From the NCBI GenBank assembly GCA_039707655.1, contig CM077676.1:239028866-239092865 (forward strand): a stretch of 64,000 bases of DNA, written 5' to 3'. Each line of letters opens with the position of its first letter. The stretch's first letter is position 1. The stretch comes from Elymus sibiricus. Lineage: Eukaryota; Streptophyta; Magnoliopsida; Poales; Poaceae. A program made the translations under genes and the position numbers. Under the pieces are notes generated by a model, which worked only from the letters and a program-made list of their open reading frames with translations, was not told the DNA's origin and made no database searches. Positions 46,823 through 56,998 of the stretch are shown in pieces.

Positions 46823-47763
46823 GGGACTAAACTACTTTTTAGTACTACATGTCACCCCCAAACTGATGGACAAACTAAAGTAGTCAATAGAACATTGTCT
46901 ACTATGCTTAGGGCTGTTTTGAAGAATAACCTGAAAATGTGGGAAGAATGCTTGCCTCATATTGAATTTGCTTATAATCGTTCGCTGCATTCTACTACTA
47001 AGATGTGCCCTTTTGAAGTTGTGTATGGTTTCCTACATCATGCACCTATTGATTTTTTGCCTCTTCCATCTTCGGAGAAGGTTAATTTTGATGCTAAACA
47101 ACGTGTTGACTTGATTTTAAAATGCATGAGTTAACTAAGGAAAAAATTGAGTGTATGAATGCTAAATATAAACTTGCTGGAGATAAGGGTAGAAAACATG
47201 TTGTCTTTGCACCTGGAGATCTTGTTTGGTTACATTTGTGTAAGGATAGGTTTCCTGATTTGTGCAAGTCAAAGCTAATGCCACGTGTTGATGGTCCTTT
47301 TAAGGTGTTAGAGAAAATAAATGATAATGCATATAAACTTGAGCTGCCTGCAGATTTTGGGGTTAGTCCCACTTTCAATATTGCAGATTTGAAGCCTTAT
47401 TTGGGTGAGGAATATGAGCTTCCGTCGAGGACAACTTCAATTCAAGAAGGGGAGCATGATGAGGACATCACTACCATAGTTACACCCACAACCCCTGCTG
47501 TTACATACATGGGACCAATTACTAGAGCTCGTGCACGCCAATTAAATTACCAGGTACTTTCGTTTCTTGGTAACGATTCTAATGTTCATGAGAATATGAT
47601 GCTGCCTAAATTGGATACATTTGTTTTGCTTACAAATGAAGGGCCTAGCTTGGACAAGAAGGATGAACATTGGAGCATGATCAAGCATGGAGATGATGGC
47701 ATGCACAAGGGGAACAAGAACGGAGTTTCTGGTGGAGTTTTCAGCACTTTGGAGCCACCATGA
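46823..47763 (+). pseudogene. pol: G1 integrase C-terminus, running into the 3' LTR
   Basis: It resumes with [39 protein letters not shown], the end of the integrase core. A one-base frameshift near 47125 separates this from KHVVFAPGDLVWLHLCKDRFP and DGPFKVLEKINDNAYKLELP, an integrase C-terminal domain. The frame crosses the LTR start at 47457 and ends at 47763 (TLEPP), so about 100 residues are encoded by the LTR. The integrase zinc region and the first catalytic residues are absent from the window. Confidence 0.88.
47444..47456 (+). promoter_or_regulatory. G1 polypurine tract inside coding sequence
   Basis: AAGAAGGGGAGCA lies directly before the 3' LTR start TGATGAGGAC. It codes the residues QEGEH of the pol protein, so it serves two roles. 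Confidence 0.8.
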
Positions 47764-48377
47764 TGACGTACAAGGACATGGACGAAATATACAAGATGCC
47801 CTTTCATAAATTTCGTCCATAGCTTAATATAGGTGTTGCGCCACCTTATTTTTGGGCCAGGCCCATGTAATTTCAAAATACTACTTATAGGCTATTTTTT
47901 AGAGTTCGTATTGTAAGGGAAATGATTCAGGAGGTGTTTTAGTCCCACCTTGCCAAGGGGGGGACGAAATTCCCTCTCTTTCCCCCTACAAATACAGCCC
48001 TTAAGGCACCATTTAGACTTTGGGTTTGGTTTAGATTAAAAGTTCACCATAGATGCAACTTCGCGTCCTTCATTTGCGTTCAACGACCAGACCAGGACGT
48101 CACAGAACCCCACTTGATTAATAAAGCTTTCCTCTTATATTCGCAATATCCAGATTGCAATCTCAGTTTCTTGCTTGTTCTTCGTTTGCTTGCAGGAAAT
48201 AGACCCTCGTGGTCAAGTTGATCGTGCTCCGGCGTGGTCAATAACCTCTCGGAGTTGGTTTAGCGATTGCTAAGGCGCGACGTCTTCACACGTTCGTAGT
48301 CGGATTGTCAAAGTCGACTTCCACCCAAAATGATAGCTACCATCTCATCGAAAGACGGAACACCTTTACCTGTATCA
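47457..48377 (+). repeat. G1 3' LTR
   Basis: 921 bp, ends CTGTATCA. The target copy ACAGC follows at 48378-48382. It is about 5% different from the 5' LTR. Confidence 0.95.
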
Positions 48378-48847
48378 ACAGCGATAGTGTTTCAATGACA
48401 TCAAATTAATACTAACAGGTATGTACATGCACAAATTTAATAACAAATAACTAATAGCACTAAGACCCTCCACTGTGTAGGCCAAAATATGTGTCAAATC
48501 AACTGTTACTACATTTGGCACCGGTGCCCTTCACTCCCGAGTCGATGCCAGAGGAAAAATTCAGGGAACCGGGGCACCTGGTTGCTCCGATGCCCCGTTC
48601 CTTCGTGCCATAAAGTATTAGTATTTTACTGCTTGGCTGCTCGGATGTGTGGAGCAAAGTTGGGTGCACAAACCGCTGAAGCGGTGCCAAATAATTTACT
48701 CAGAGCACCATTGATGAGATGGCAACATTTTTAGATACTAGGTAGAAACTGTGACATTGTCTTAATCACATTCAGATTAACATAGCACAGTGACAGTGTC
48801 TGAATCACATCTAACAAATGATTTGTAACAACGAAAGTGGGGCTAAC
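48378..48847 (-). other. CACTA gene 2 intron, part right of G1
   Basis: AT-rich non-coding sequence between G1 and the donor of exon 2. With 23600-23888 it forms one intron once G1 is removed. Confidence 0.5.
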
Positions 48848-48991
48848 CTTCTCTGCACATGCCAAAAACTTCCTCTCACTGTCCACAGATTCAAAAGCCA
48901 CTAACTTCATGCATGGAGATTGATGGTGACAACGAGCAGGCAGATCTTCAGCTACCCCGCTCCATTCCTTGCAAGTGATGGTCGTAGGGAG
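48848..48991 (-). pseudogene. CACTA gene 2, second exon (GRF-like zinc finger)
   Basis: 144 bases between an acceptor TTGTAG (48992-48997) and a donor AAG|GTTAGC (48842-48847). It encodes TITCKEWSGVAEDLPARCHH, then MKLVAFESVDSERKFLACAEK. Joined to exon 3 (DEWKCSYLEWVD) this gives a Cys/His-x-aromatic pattern like GRF zinc fingers, which bind nucleic acid. The likeness is by eye only. Confidence 0.55.
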
Positions 48992-49094
48992 CTACAAGAG
49001 GAACAAATGGCTCAAATCGGCCGCCGGGTTAAAATCCTTTATTACAAATTAGAACCCTAAGCCTAGGGGGGCGAGAGAGAGGAGAGAGGCATAC

Positions 49095-49157
49095 TCAGCT
49101 GGTGACATAGTCGTCAGAGGACGAGGAACCGCTGGAGACGTCATTGAAGAAGACCAT
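49095..49157 (-). pseudogene. CACTA gene 2, first exon
   Basis: ATG at 49157 opens a short Ser/Asp-rich N-terminus (MVFFNDVSSGSSSSDDYVTS) of 20 codons. It then meets TGA next to a possible donor (TGAGTATGCC). The donor context looks mutated. The assignment to the zinc-finger exon 100 bases on is by position and strand. Confidence 0.45.
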
Positions 49158-49683
49158 GGCGTCTGTGGCGATCGGATGCGAGACGGCGAGAGTGAGGAAG
49201 CAAGCGAGGAAGTGACTATAGCTTATGAAGGAAGAAACGAGTAAACAGGGGAAATGTGGCTCGTGGTCGGGGAGAAAAGTGGGTGGGGAAGGGGGAAGAG
49301 TTAGATATTTGGGCGGTAGGCAAAAAAATTCAAAAGTTGGAGGGAAACTTGGCGCGTAGTGTCATCGGACACCATTCACTTTGACCAAATGTGTGCATCG
49401 CAAACAATTCTTCTGCTTTACACGCATGCGATGAGTTTGAGCACTCAAATTTTGGTCGAAATTTCCCTGGGTACAGTGCTCATCCACGTCATTGCATAAT
49501 TTAACATCACTTGCTAATTTGGGTACACAAATGAGCCTATAGCACACAGACCACACTTACTAAATCGAGCAATTTTAGTAATTAAACAGAGCCAGTTGAC
49601 CTAAACATTCCTATAACAAAAGACCAGCGTTATAAACAAAGGCTAAGTACGCATAATTTAAACAAAGCCACCGACGCGCCGCC
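49158..49683 (-). other. Region between the two CACTA genes
   Basis: Likely promoter and 5' UTR of gene 2 and 3' flank of gene 1. It includes the G-rich stretch at 49260-49310 and strings TGTGTGCATCGC that resemble the subterminal repeats. No coding frame is supported. Confidence 0.4.
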
Positions 49684-50521
49684 CTATGCCTCGTCGGTGT
49701 AAGATGAGATGTCGATGACTTGTCCTGGCGACATGCCACCGCTGGTGGACTCCGCGTCCCCCAGGCTGAAGTTGACTGCATCGTCGTCCTTATCCTCGTC
49801 CTCGGCGCCGCCCTCAAGGTTGTTGTACTCATAGTAGTGGCGGCGCCAGAGCTCGCGTTGGTACTCCACCGCCAATTCCTCGACGGACAGGCGCCTCTCT
49901 ACCTCCTCCTTAGCCACGTGCAACTCCTCGTCCCGACGCTCCTCGATCTCCGCCGCCTCCTGCATCTCCAGCTCCCGCTCGGCGATCTCATGAGGAAGCA
50001 GGGGCTCCATGGCCTCCGACGCCGCATCGTCGAGAAGTATCTCCGCCGCCTTTTCGGACGTGAGGTGCATGCTGGATTCTGAGGAGGCCTGGAATATCTT
50101 GGCGTGGGCGTCCTCAATCTGGGCGTGGATGGCCTCGACCCGGGCCAGGGCGACCTCCACGGCACGGACGGCTGCTTGAGCGCTCTCGGCATTTGCAGCC
50201 GCCGTCGCAGCAGCTCCTGCAGCAGTCTCGGCTGCTACAGCTGCCCTGTCGGCTGCCGCAGACGCCCTCTCAACGGATGCGACCGCGCTCAATGCGGATG
50301 CGGCCGCGCTCTCAGCGTAGGCGGCCGCGCTCTCGGCGGAGGCGGAGCCGCTCGGGGCGGGCCCGGCGACCGTACGGGCCCTCACGAAGCATCTCCACGG
50401 CGTCATTCTTTACAAGAAGGGGTTGGCGAATGGGTATCAGGTACTCGAGGATTCGGGGGTGAATGGCACTTGAGCAGACAAATCCGACGAAGCTTATGGA
50501 GGAAGACATAAAAAGACCCAT
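49684..50521 (-). CDS. CACTA gene 1, Ala-rich coiled-coil protein
   Basis: An intact 240-codon frame (50406-49684) codes an Ala/Ser/Glu-rich segment (residues about 20-95, repeating AESAAA and AAxxA units) and helical, acidic regions (HEIAERELEMQEAAEIEERRDEELHVAKEE). It ends in an acidic tail with SSYTDEA. This composition predicts long amphipathic helices or a coiled coil. A second frame from 50521 (MGLFMSSSISFVGFVCSSAI) overlaps its start, and an N-terminus spanning both frames with one frameshift is plausible. I recognise no family. Position next to the tandem array and shared strand with gene 2 suggest it belongs to the CACTA element. Confidence 0.5.
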
Positions 50522-50539
50522 GAATTTTCATCACAAACG

Positions 50540-53320
50540 GTTCCTATAACCAACTGTGTGCGATGTAGTCCATTTTTTCATTAGCTGCAAAACACTAATT
50601 TGGAGTACAGTGGCTATGGATGGTGATGGAAATTTTTCAAATTTTTTTGTACCGTTAACATGCACTAATACAACTGTCATGTTGAAATTTGGAAATTTTC
50701 AGGGTTCATCTGACCTTTTTAAGATATTAAGTGAGTTTCTAGCCATTTAATGGCCGTAATTCAAATTTGAACTACATGTACATGCAACAGCAAACCATCA
50801 TGGGGTGGAAAATCATATTTGTGTACTTGTGTGCGAGTTAATGCCCTGTGCAGTAAATTGGAAGGAATTTTCAAACATATTGGTGTCACGGCTTGGACAC
50901 AAACATTGAGAACCATGGCTTTTAAATTCTAGAATATTCAAAAATGATCAGAAATACATAAACCTTGCTTGATTTCATGAAATGGCAACAAGATGTCGTG
51001 CTACAAAAATTGGCATGTTTGTTGAAAGTTTTGGCACACACCTCTCACAAACGCATGTTTGATGACGAACCGGCGCTCGCTTCCTCCTATGACCCTGAAT
51101 TTTTTTGTATTGGTAACATGCACTAATACAATGGACATGTTAAATTTTGGAATTTTTCAGGGTTCCTTTGACCTTTTTAAGACATTAGGTGAGTTTCTAG
51201 CCATATAATGGCCGTAATTCAAATTTGAACTACATGTACATGTAACAACAAACCATCATGGGTTGGAAAATCATATTTGGGTCCTTGTGTGCAAGTTAAT
51301 GTCGTGTGCCATAAATTGGAAGGAATTTTCAAACATATTGGTGTCACGGCTTGGACACAAACATTGAGAACCATGGCTTTTAAATTCCAAAAAATTCAAA
51401 AATGAACAGAAATACATGAAACATTGCTTGATGTCATGTCATCGCACCAAGATGCTTTGGTAAAAGAATTGGCCACTTTGGCGAAATTTTTGACACACAC
51501 CTCTCACAAATCGGAGCATCTCACGAGAAGACACGTGGTTCCGAGAGGGAACAATGCATGTTCGATGACGAACCGGCGCTCGCTTCGTCGTATGACCCTG
51601 AATTTTTTTATATCATTAACATGCAGTAATACAACGGACATGTTAAATTTTGGAATTTTTCAGGGTTCATTTGACCTTTTTAAGACATTAAGTGAGTTTC
51701 TAGCCATATAATGGTCGTAATTCAAATTTGAACTGCATGTACATGCAATAGCAAACCATCATGGGTTGGAAAATCATATTTGTGTACTTGTGTGCGAGTT
51801 AATACCCTGTGCAGTAAATTGGAAGGAATTTTCAAACATATTGGTGTCATGGCTTGGACACAAACATTGAGAACCATGGCTATTAAATTCCAAAAAAAAC
51901 AAAAATGATCAGAAATACATGAAACCTTGCTTGATGTCATGTCATGGCACCAAGATGTTGTGGTAAAAGAATTGGCCACTTTGGCAAAAGTTTTGACACA
52001 CACCTCTCATAAATTAGAGCTTCTCACGAGAAGACATGTGGTTCCGAGAGGGAACAATGCATGTTTGATGAGGAACCTGCGCTCGCTTCGTCGTATGACC
52101 CTGAATTTTTTGTATCTTTAACATGCACTTATACAACGGACATGTTAAATTTTGGAAATTTTCAGGGTTCATTTGACCTTTTTAAGACATTAAGTGATTT
52201 TCTAGCCATATAATGGTCGTAATTCAAATTTGAACTACATGTACATGCAATAGCAAACCATCATGGGTTGGAAAATCATATTTGTGTACTTATGTGTGAG
52301 TTAATGCCCTGTGCAGTAAATTGGAAGGAATTTTCAAACATATTGGTGTCACGGCTTGGACACAAACATTGAGAACCATGGCTTTTAAATTCCAAAAAAT
52401 TCAAAAATGATCAGAAATACATGAAACTTTGCTTGATTTCATGTCATGGCACCAAGATGATGTGGTAAAAGAATTGGCTACTTTGACGAAATTTTTGACA
52501 CACACCTCTCACAAATCAGAGAATCTCACGAGAAGACACGTGGTTCCTAGAGGGAACAATGCATGTTTGATGACGAACCGGCGCTTGCTTCCTCGTATGA
52601 CCCTGAATTGTTTTCTATCATTAACATGCACTAATACAACGGACATGTTAAATTTTGGAATTTTTCAGGGTTCATTTGACCTTTTTAAGACATTAAGTGA
52701 GTTTCTAGCCATTTAATGGTCGTAATTCAAATTTGAACTACATGTACATGCAACAGCAAACCATCATGGGGTGAAAATCATATTTGTGTGCTTGTGTGCG
52801 AGTTAATGCCCTGAGCAGTAAATTGGAAGGAATTTTCAAACATATCGGTGTCACGGCTTGGACACAAACATTGAGAACCATGGCTTTTAAATTCCAGAAT
52901 ATTCAAAAATGATCAGAAATACATGAAACCTTGCTTGCTTTCATGAAATGGCACCAAAATGCCATGGTAAAAAAATTGGCATGTTTGTTGAAAGTTTTGG
53001 CACAAACCTCTCACAAATCGGAGCATCTCACGAGAAGACTCGTGGTTCCAAGAGGGAAGAATATGCATGTTTGATGACGAACCGACAGTCGCTTCCTCTT
53101 ATGGCTTGGCATTTTTTCTACCGTTAACATGCACGAATACAACTTTCATGTTTAAATTTGGAAATTTTCAGGGGTGATTTGACATTTTTAAGACATTAAG
53201 TGAGTTTGTAACCATTTAATGGCCGTAATTCAAATTTGAACTACATGTACATGCAACAGCATATCATCATGGGTTGGAAAAATCATTTATGTATTACATT
53301 TTACAATAATATCATGGTAA
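50540..53320. repeat. Tandem array of ~502-bp units in the CACTA
   Basis: The landmark AACATGCACTAATACAAC recurs near 50657, 51116, 51619, 52121, 52624 and 53126, a period of about 502 bases. The first interval is about 45 bases shorter because one unit lacks the segment CGGAGCATCTCACGAGAAG and its neighbours. Each unit also carries AATTCAAATTTGAACTACAT (near-palindromic) and ATTGAGAACCATGGC. Open frames of about 95 codons recur in each unit but look like by-products. Confidence 0.9.
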
Positions 53321-53522
53321 CACAAAATAAGCATTCATGCAGAACATTTGGAAAGAAAATGTAAATATCTGGCAAGACAATTGGGCCCCACATGATTGGC
53401 ACCCTGTTTCGTGCCCCGAGGTTTGGAAGGTGAGTGTCGCGGGTTATTAATCAGATGTGATTCAGTCATGGAAACCTTCAGCGATTTATTTCACACACGG
53501 CTTTTGCTTCGGGAATCATGTG
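53321..53522. other. Sequence between the tandem array and G4
   Basis: No gene is seen. ACACACGGCTTTTGC at about 53490 resembles CACTA subterminal strings, but no terminal repeat is visible before the G4 LTR. Confidence 0.35.
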
Positions 53523-54340
53523 TGTCGGAAGCGGGGCTCCGGGGACCCTGGTTCGAACTCTGGGGGCCTGCTCACTACCTATCGACTGGACGGTGACTGT
53601 GGCGAGGCTACGGCGAGCGGAGCACGACGAGAGCGCACACAAACGCAAAGCACGGCAGGGACACAAGCATCTACCCAGGTTCGGGCCACTGAGCTATGTA
53701 AAACCCTACTCCTGCTTGGTTGGGATTGCTATGATGAAAGCTGCCTTGGTCCTCTTCCCCTAAAAATATTGGCGGGAAGGGTTGCCACACAACGGCAGTT
53801 CAAAGGGGGACATGCGCCCAGTCTTATCCTGACAAAAGTGGTCTTCTTCTACAAAGAAGCCATCCATGACGCGCTGGTGGGCTCGGCGATGACATCTGCC
53901 CTGGCGCGCCTCATCATCGGGGTCTTCATACACCAAAGTGGAAAGCTTTGGGACTTGCTTTGGGGGAGGCAGCTGCGGCAGCTCCTTTATCACCAAAGAG
54001 GAAATTTCCACCGACCGCGCCTGCTGCCATGGCCCCTGTCACTGTTGTCTTGTGTAGGCGCGTCACCCACGTGGTGGGCATGCAGCCACGCGACCGGCGT
54101 CACGCGGCTCCCCCGCGCGGAGGGCCTCGTGGGAAGCTGCCTCGCGAGGCTGCCTGCCGCGGAAGGGTGTCTTCTGTAGCGCCTCCCCTTGTGGAGAGGG
54201 CCCTCGTGAGGCTGGAGCCTCGCGAGGCGTCTTGCTTCACGGCACCCATGGCTGGGCCACCTCTTGAGCTTATCACCAGGTGTTGCTTCCTGGGCCGTAG
54301 GCAGACGGCCCGTGGTACCCTGGTTCCCACTGGGCTGACA
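53523..54340 (-). repeat. G4 3' LTR
   Basis: 818 bp, TGTCGGAAG...GGGCTGACA. It opens like the G5 LTR (TGTCGGAAGTCGGGCTCCGG) and carries several CTCGCGAG palindromes (54130-54230), so the two elements are related families. Confidence 0.85.
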
Positions 54341-54600
54341 GTAGCCCCCGAGCCCGCGGCGCGCACGGTTCCGCCCATTGGGAATGAAACGGCACAGGGC
54401 CTAAGTAGACTGTCGGGCCCAGGCAGGGACGCGTGGTGCACGATGGAACGTGGGACGCCCCCACTTCCCCCACTATGCCTGGGTAACCGCCCGCTCTGCC
54501 CTAAAACTGACCCGCGCGGGGCGCGGCATCATCATTGCCTTCCTTCTCTTCCATTCGCCTCCCTTGCGCACTGCCCCTCACAGCCTTTCTCCTCTCACTC
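54341..54600 (+). promoter_or_regulatory. Upstream region of the G4 antisense gene
   Basis: It starts with the polypurine tract (minus CGGGCTCGGGGGCTAC). It is homologous along its length to 55995-56250 in G5: GCGTGGTGCACGATG, GACGCCCCCACTTCCC, GTAACCGCC and CATCATTGCCTTCCT are all shared in the same order. It likely carries the antisense promoter and 5' UTR. Confidence 0.6.
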
Positions 54601-55082
54601 CCAAGCTTCCTTGCGTCCATGCTCCTTCTAGCAAGAAAGGCAAGGCGGCGGCTGCGGCCGCGGATCCAGCAGATTTGGAACCAGCACTGTTGCGATCCAT
54701 AATCCTCACCGAGGAGGGGCTGGACAAGGTGCACCCCATGACCGCCTGCGACCACAATGAGTGGAAGGTGACGAAGATCTAGCCGGCCTCGCGTGCGACC
54801 GGTGACCTGGAGGCGACGACCTTCCACTTCTTCCTCCACTCCGTCTTCGCTAGCCTATCCCTTCTCCGACTTCTTCTGTGCCATCCTCGCCCACTATCAG
54901 ATCCATGCTCTCCACCTTGAACCCAACTCCATCCTCCTCCTCACCATCTTCGCTTACCTCTGTGAGGGCTTCCTGGGCATGATGCCCTCCATGGCCCTCT
55001 TCCGCACCTTCTACAGCCTGCGGGTGTCCGCGGGGAACCAACGCTTTAGATGCGTCTCGTTTTGCATGGTCGACGGGATGGC

Positions 55083-55994
55083 TGTCGGAAGTCGGGCTCC
55101 GGGGACCCAAAGGTTCGAACACTGGGGTGAGCTTGTTCTACCTACTCCGTCTCCTACCACGGTTAAGCGATGGCGAGGCAACGGCGAGAGCGCGACGGCA
55201 AGGGATAGAGCGAGGACTCGGCGATTTACCCAGGTTCGGGCCACCTTGCGGTGTCAGACCCTACTCCTACTTGTCTGGTATTGCCCTGGGAGAGAGAGAG
55301 AGAGAATACAAGGTTGGGGGCAAGGAATCGATCCCGGAATCCCCTTCTACCATGGCAGCACTGCCCTTTATATCAGCCATGGTCCTCTTCCCCCTGGAAA
55401 CTTAGGCGGGAAGGGTTGCCACACTTGGCGATTTTGAAAGGGGATAGGAGCTCAGGCTATCCTGACTAAAGGTGATCTTCGCCTGCCAAAGCATGATCCA
55501 TGACGCGCCGGTGGGCTCGGTGATGACCTCCGCCCCGCGCGCCCGTCGTCTTGGTCTTCCTTCGTCGATCGGGCAACCTTTGGGGTCGCTTTGGAGAGTA
55601 GATAGCTGGCCCTGCTCCCTTAACACAAAAGAGGAAACCATCTTCATCCGCGCCTTGCCGCGGCTTCTACTGCTGCTCGTCGCCGCGCGCGTCACCCACG
55701 TGATGGGCCCCAGGCCGCGCGGCAAGCCAAACGGCCTTCGTCTTGGGCGCCTGCGGGAGGGGGCCTCGGGAGGCCACCTCGGGAGGCCGCCTCGCGAGAG
55801 GGCCTCGCGAGGCCGTCGGTGGTGGTGCTGAGCGTTGCATGCCACTCCCTGAGGAGGGGGTCTCAGGAGGCCAGGCCTCATGAGGGGTCTTGGAGAGGTG
55901 CTTGGTGATGATGGCCCGCTGGGCCCACGCCAGGCGTTGCGCCCTGGGCCAAAGGCAGACGGGCCTGGGTACCCCGGGTTCCATGGGCCCGACA
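55083..55994 (-). repeat. G5 3' LTR
   Basis: 912 bp with TGTCGG...CCGACA ends. A minus-strand TATAAAGG lies at about 55365-55373. It carries the string CTCGCGAGAGGGCCTCGCGAG at 55794-55814 (two adjacent CTCGCGAG palindromes). Confidence 0.9.
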
Positions 55995-56335
55995 GTAGCC
56001 CCCGGGCCCACGGCGCGCACGTTCCCGCCTACAGGGGGGAAACGGCGCGGGCCCTAACCGCCTGCGGCCAGGCGCAACGCGTGGTGCACGATGTGACGGG
56101 GGACGCCCCCACTTCCCACAACGTCTCGGTAACCGCCGAGCTGACATAAATCCTGGCGCGGGCGGCGGGAGCTCATCATTGCCTTCCTGCTACTTCGATT
56201 CCCAGCGCTGGAGAAGGCGGAGCGACAAGGGGAGCCCCGCGCCGAGCATAAAGGGAGAGGGGGGAGAGCCGGAGTCCTCCACCCATCTTCTCCTTCCTCA
56301 GCTTCCTCCGTCTTCTTGCTAGAGCTGCCAAAGAG
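55995..56335 (+). promoter_or_regulatory. Polypurine tract and upstream region of the B3 gene
   Basis: It starts with the minus-strand polypurine tract TGGGCCCGGGGGCTAC. The next ~250 bases match the upstream region of the G4 antisense gene. A possible TATA-like ACATAAATCC is at 56144-56153. The final ~80 bases are pyrimidine-rich, like a plant 5' UTR (CTTCTCCTTCCTCAGCTTCCTC), and end at the ATG at 56336. Confidence 0.55.
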
Positions 56336-56998
56336 ATGGCAAGGGCGAGAGGGCGCGGCCGTACTCCTGCTGCCGCACCGCGGGTTCCGCCCCGGGGGCG
56401 CGGGCGCTCCCCGATGGCTGCCGGCGCCGGGCCCAGCGATCGCGGGAGGAGCGCCGCTCGTGGGCGCGGAGGGCGAGGCGCGCGAGGCCGAGGCGGCCGC
56501 GGCGGAGCGGCCGCGCTTCCGCCCCAGGCGGGGAGCCACTCGGCGAAGGCGGCGCATGAGTTCACCATGAACATGCACCGCAGCCCCTTCACCTGGCTCC
56601 GGCTCCCGGACTCCTTCGCGGCGGCGATGGCAGAGCGCGCGCCCTTGGGCCTGTGGGTGCAGGCCGACGGTTGCTGCAACGGCCCCTCCTGGGTGGCGAC
56701 GGAGCTCACCCCTTCGGGCTTCATGTTCCTGAGGCAGGGGTGGAAGTTGTTCGCCCTCGCCCGCGGCCTGAAGCGGGGGCACGTCCTCCAGTTCAAGTAC
56801 GACGGGGCCGCCACGCTCTTCGTGAATATCTTCGGACTCTCCGGCAGCCGCCTAGAGTGCTGCGCGGAGAGCGAGGATGGCAACTACAGCGGCTCCTCCA
56901 GCGAGGACGACTCCTCCGACGGTGCCGCCCCCTCCGGTGGGGGCGGAAGCGGCGGCGACTCCCCTCGCGTCAAGAGCGAGGACGAGGACTCCGACTAG
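56336..56998 (+). CDS. B3-domain protein encoded antisense in G5
   Basis: An intact single-exon frame of 220 residues. Residues 1-60 are Arg/Gly-rich (RGRGR, GRGGRGARGRGG), likely nucleic-acid binding. Residues about 84-175 read as a plant B3 DNA-binding domain: FTWLRLPDSFAAAMAE, GLWVQADG, then RQGWKLFALARGLKRGHVLQ and FKYDGAATLFVNIFG. This matches the B3 pattern of LP..F, GW..F....L..GD.L.F.YDG and F.V.IF. Residues 177-220 are acidic and Ser/Gly-rich with a KSEDEDSD end, like an acidic regulatory tail. The ATG follows a pyrimidine-rich leader and the stop is at 56996-56998. Known B3 proteins are plant nuclear DNA-binding regulators; target and role here are unknown. The position is where related elements keep a different antisense gene. 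The identification is by eye. Confidence 0.75.
   Translation: MARARGRGRTPAAAPRVPPRGRGRSPMAAGAGPSDRGRSAARGRGGRGARGRGGRGGAAALPPQAGSHSAKAAHEFTMNMHRSPFTWLRLPDSFAAAMAERAPLGLWVQADGCCNGPSWVATELTPSGFMFLRQGWKLFALARGLKRGHVLQFKYDGAATLFVNIFGLSGSRLECCAESEDGNYSGSSSEDDSSDGAAPSGGGGSGGDSPRVKSEDEDSD

Noticed and set aside
51424..52716. Repeated ~95-codon frames (MLDVMSSHQDALVKELATLA...) in the tandem array
   Set aside because: They recur because the 502-bp unit recurs. Some copies have a different length or no frame, and no domain is seen.
56054..56883. Two long minus-strand open frames over the B3 gene
   Set aside because: They are composed of Arg, Pro, Ala and Ser runs expected from the complement of GC-rich sequence. 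The B3 motifs are on the plus strand.
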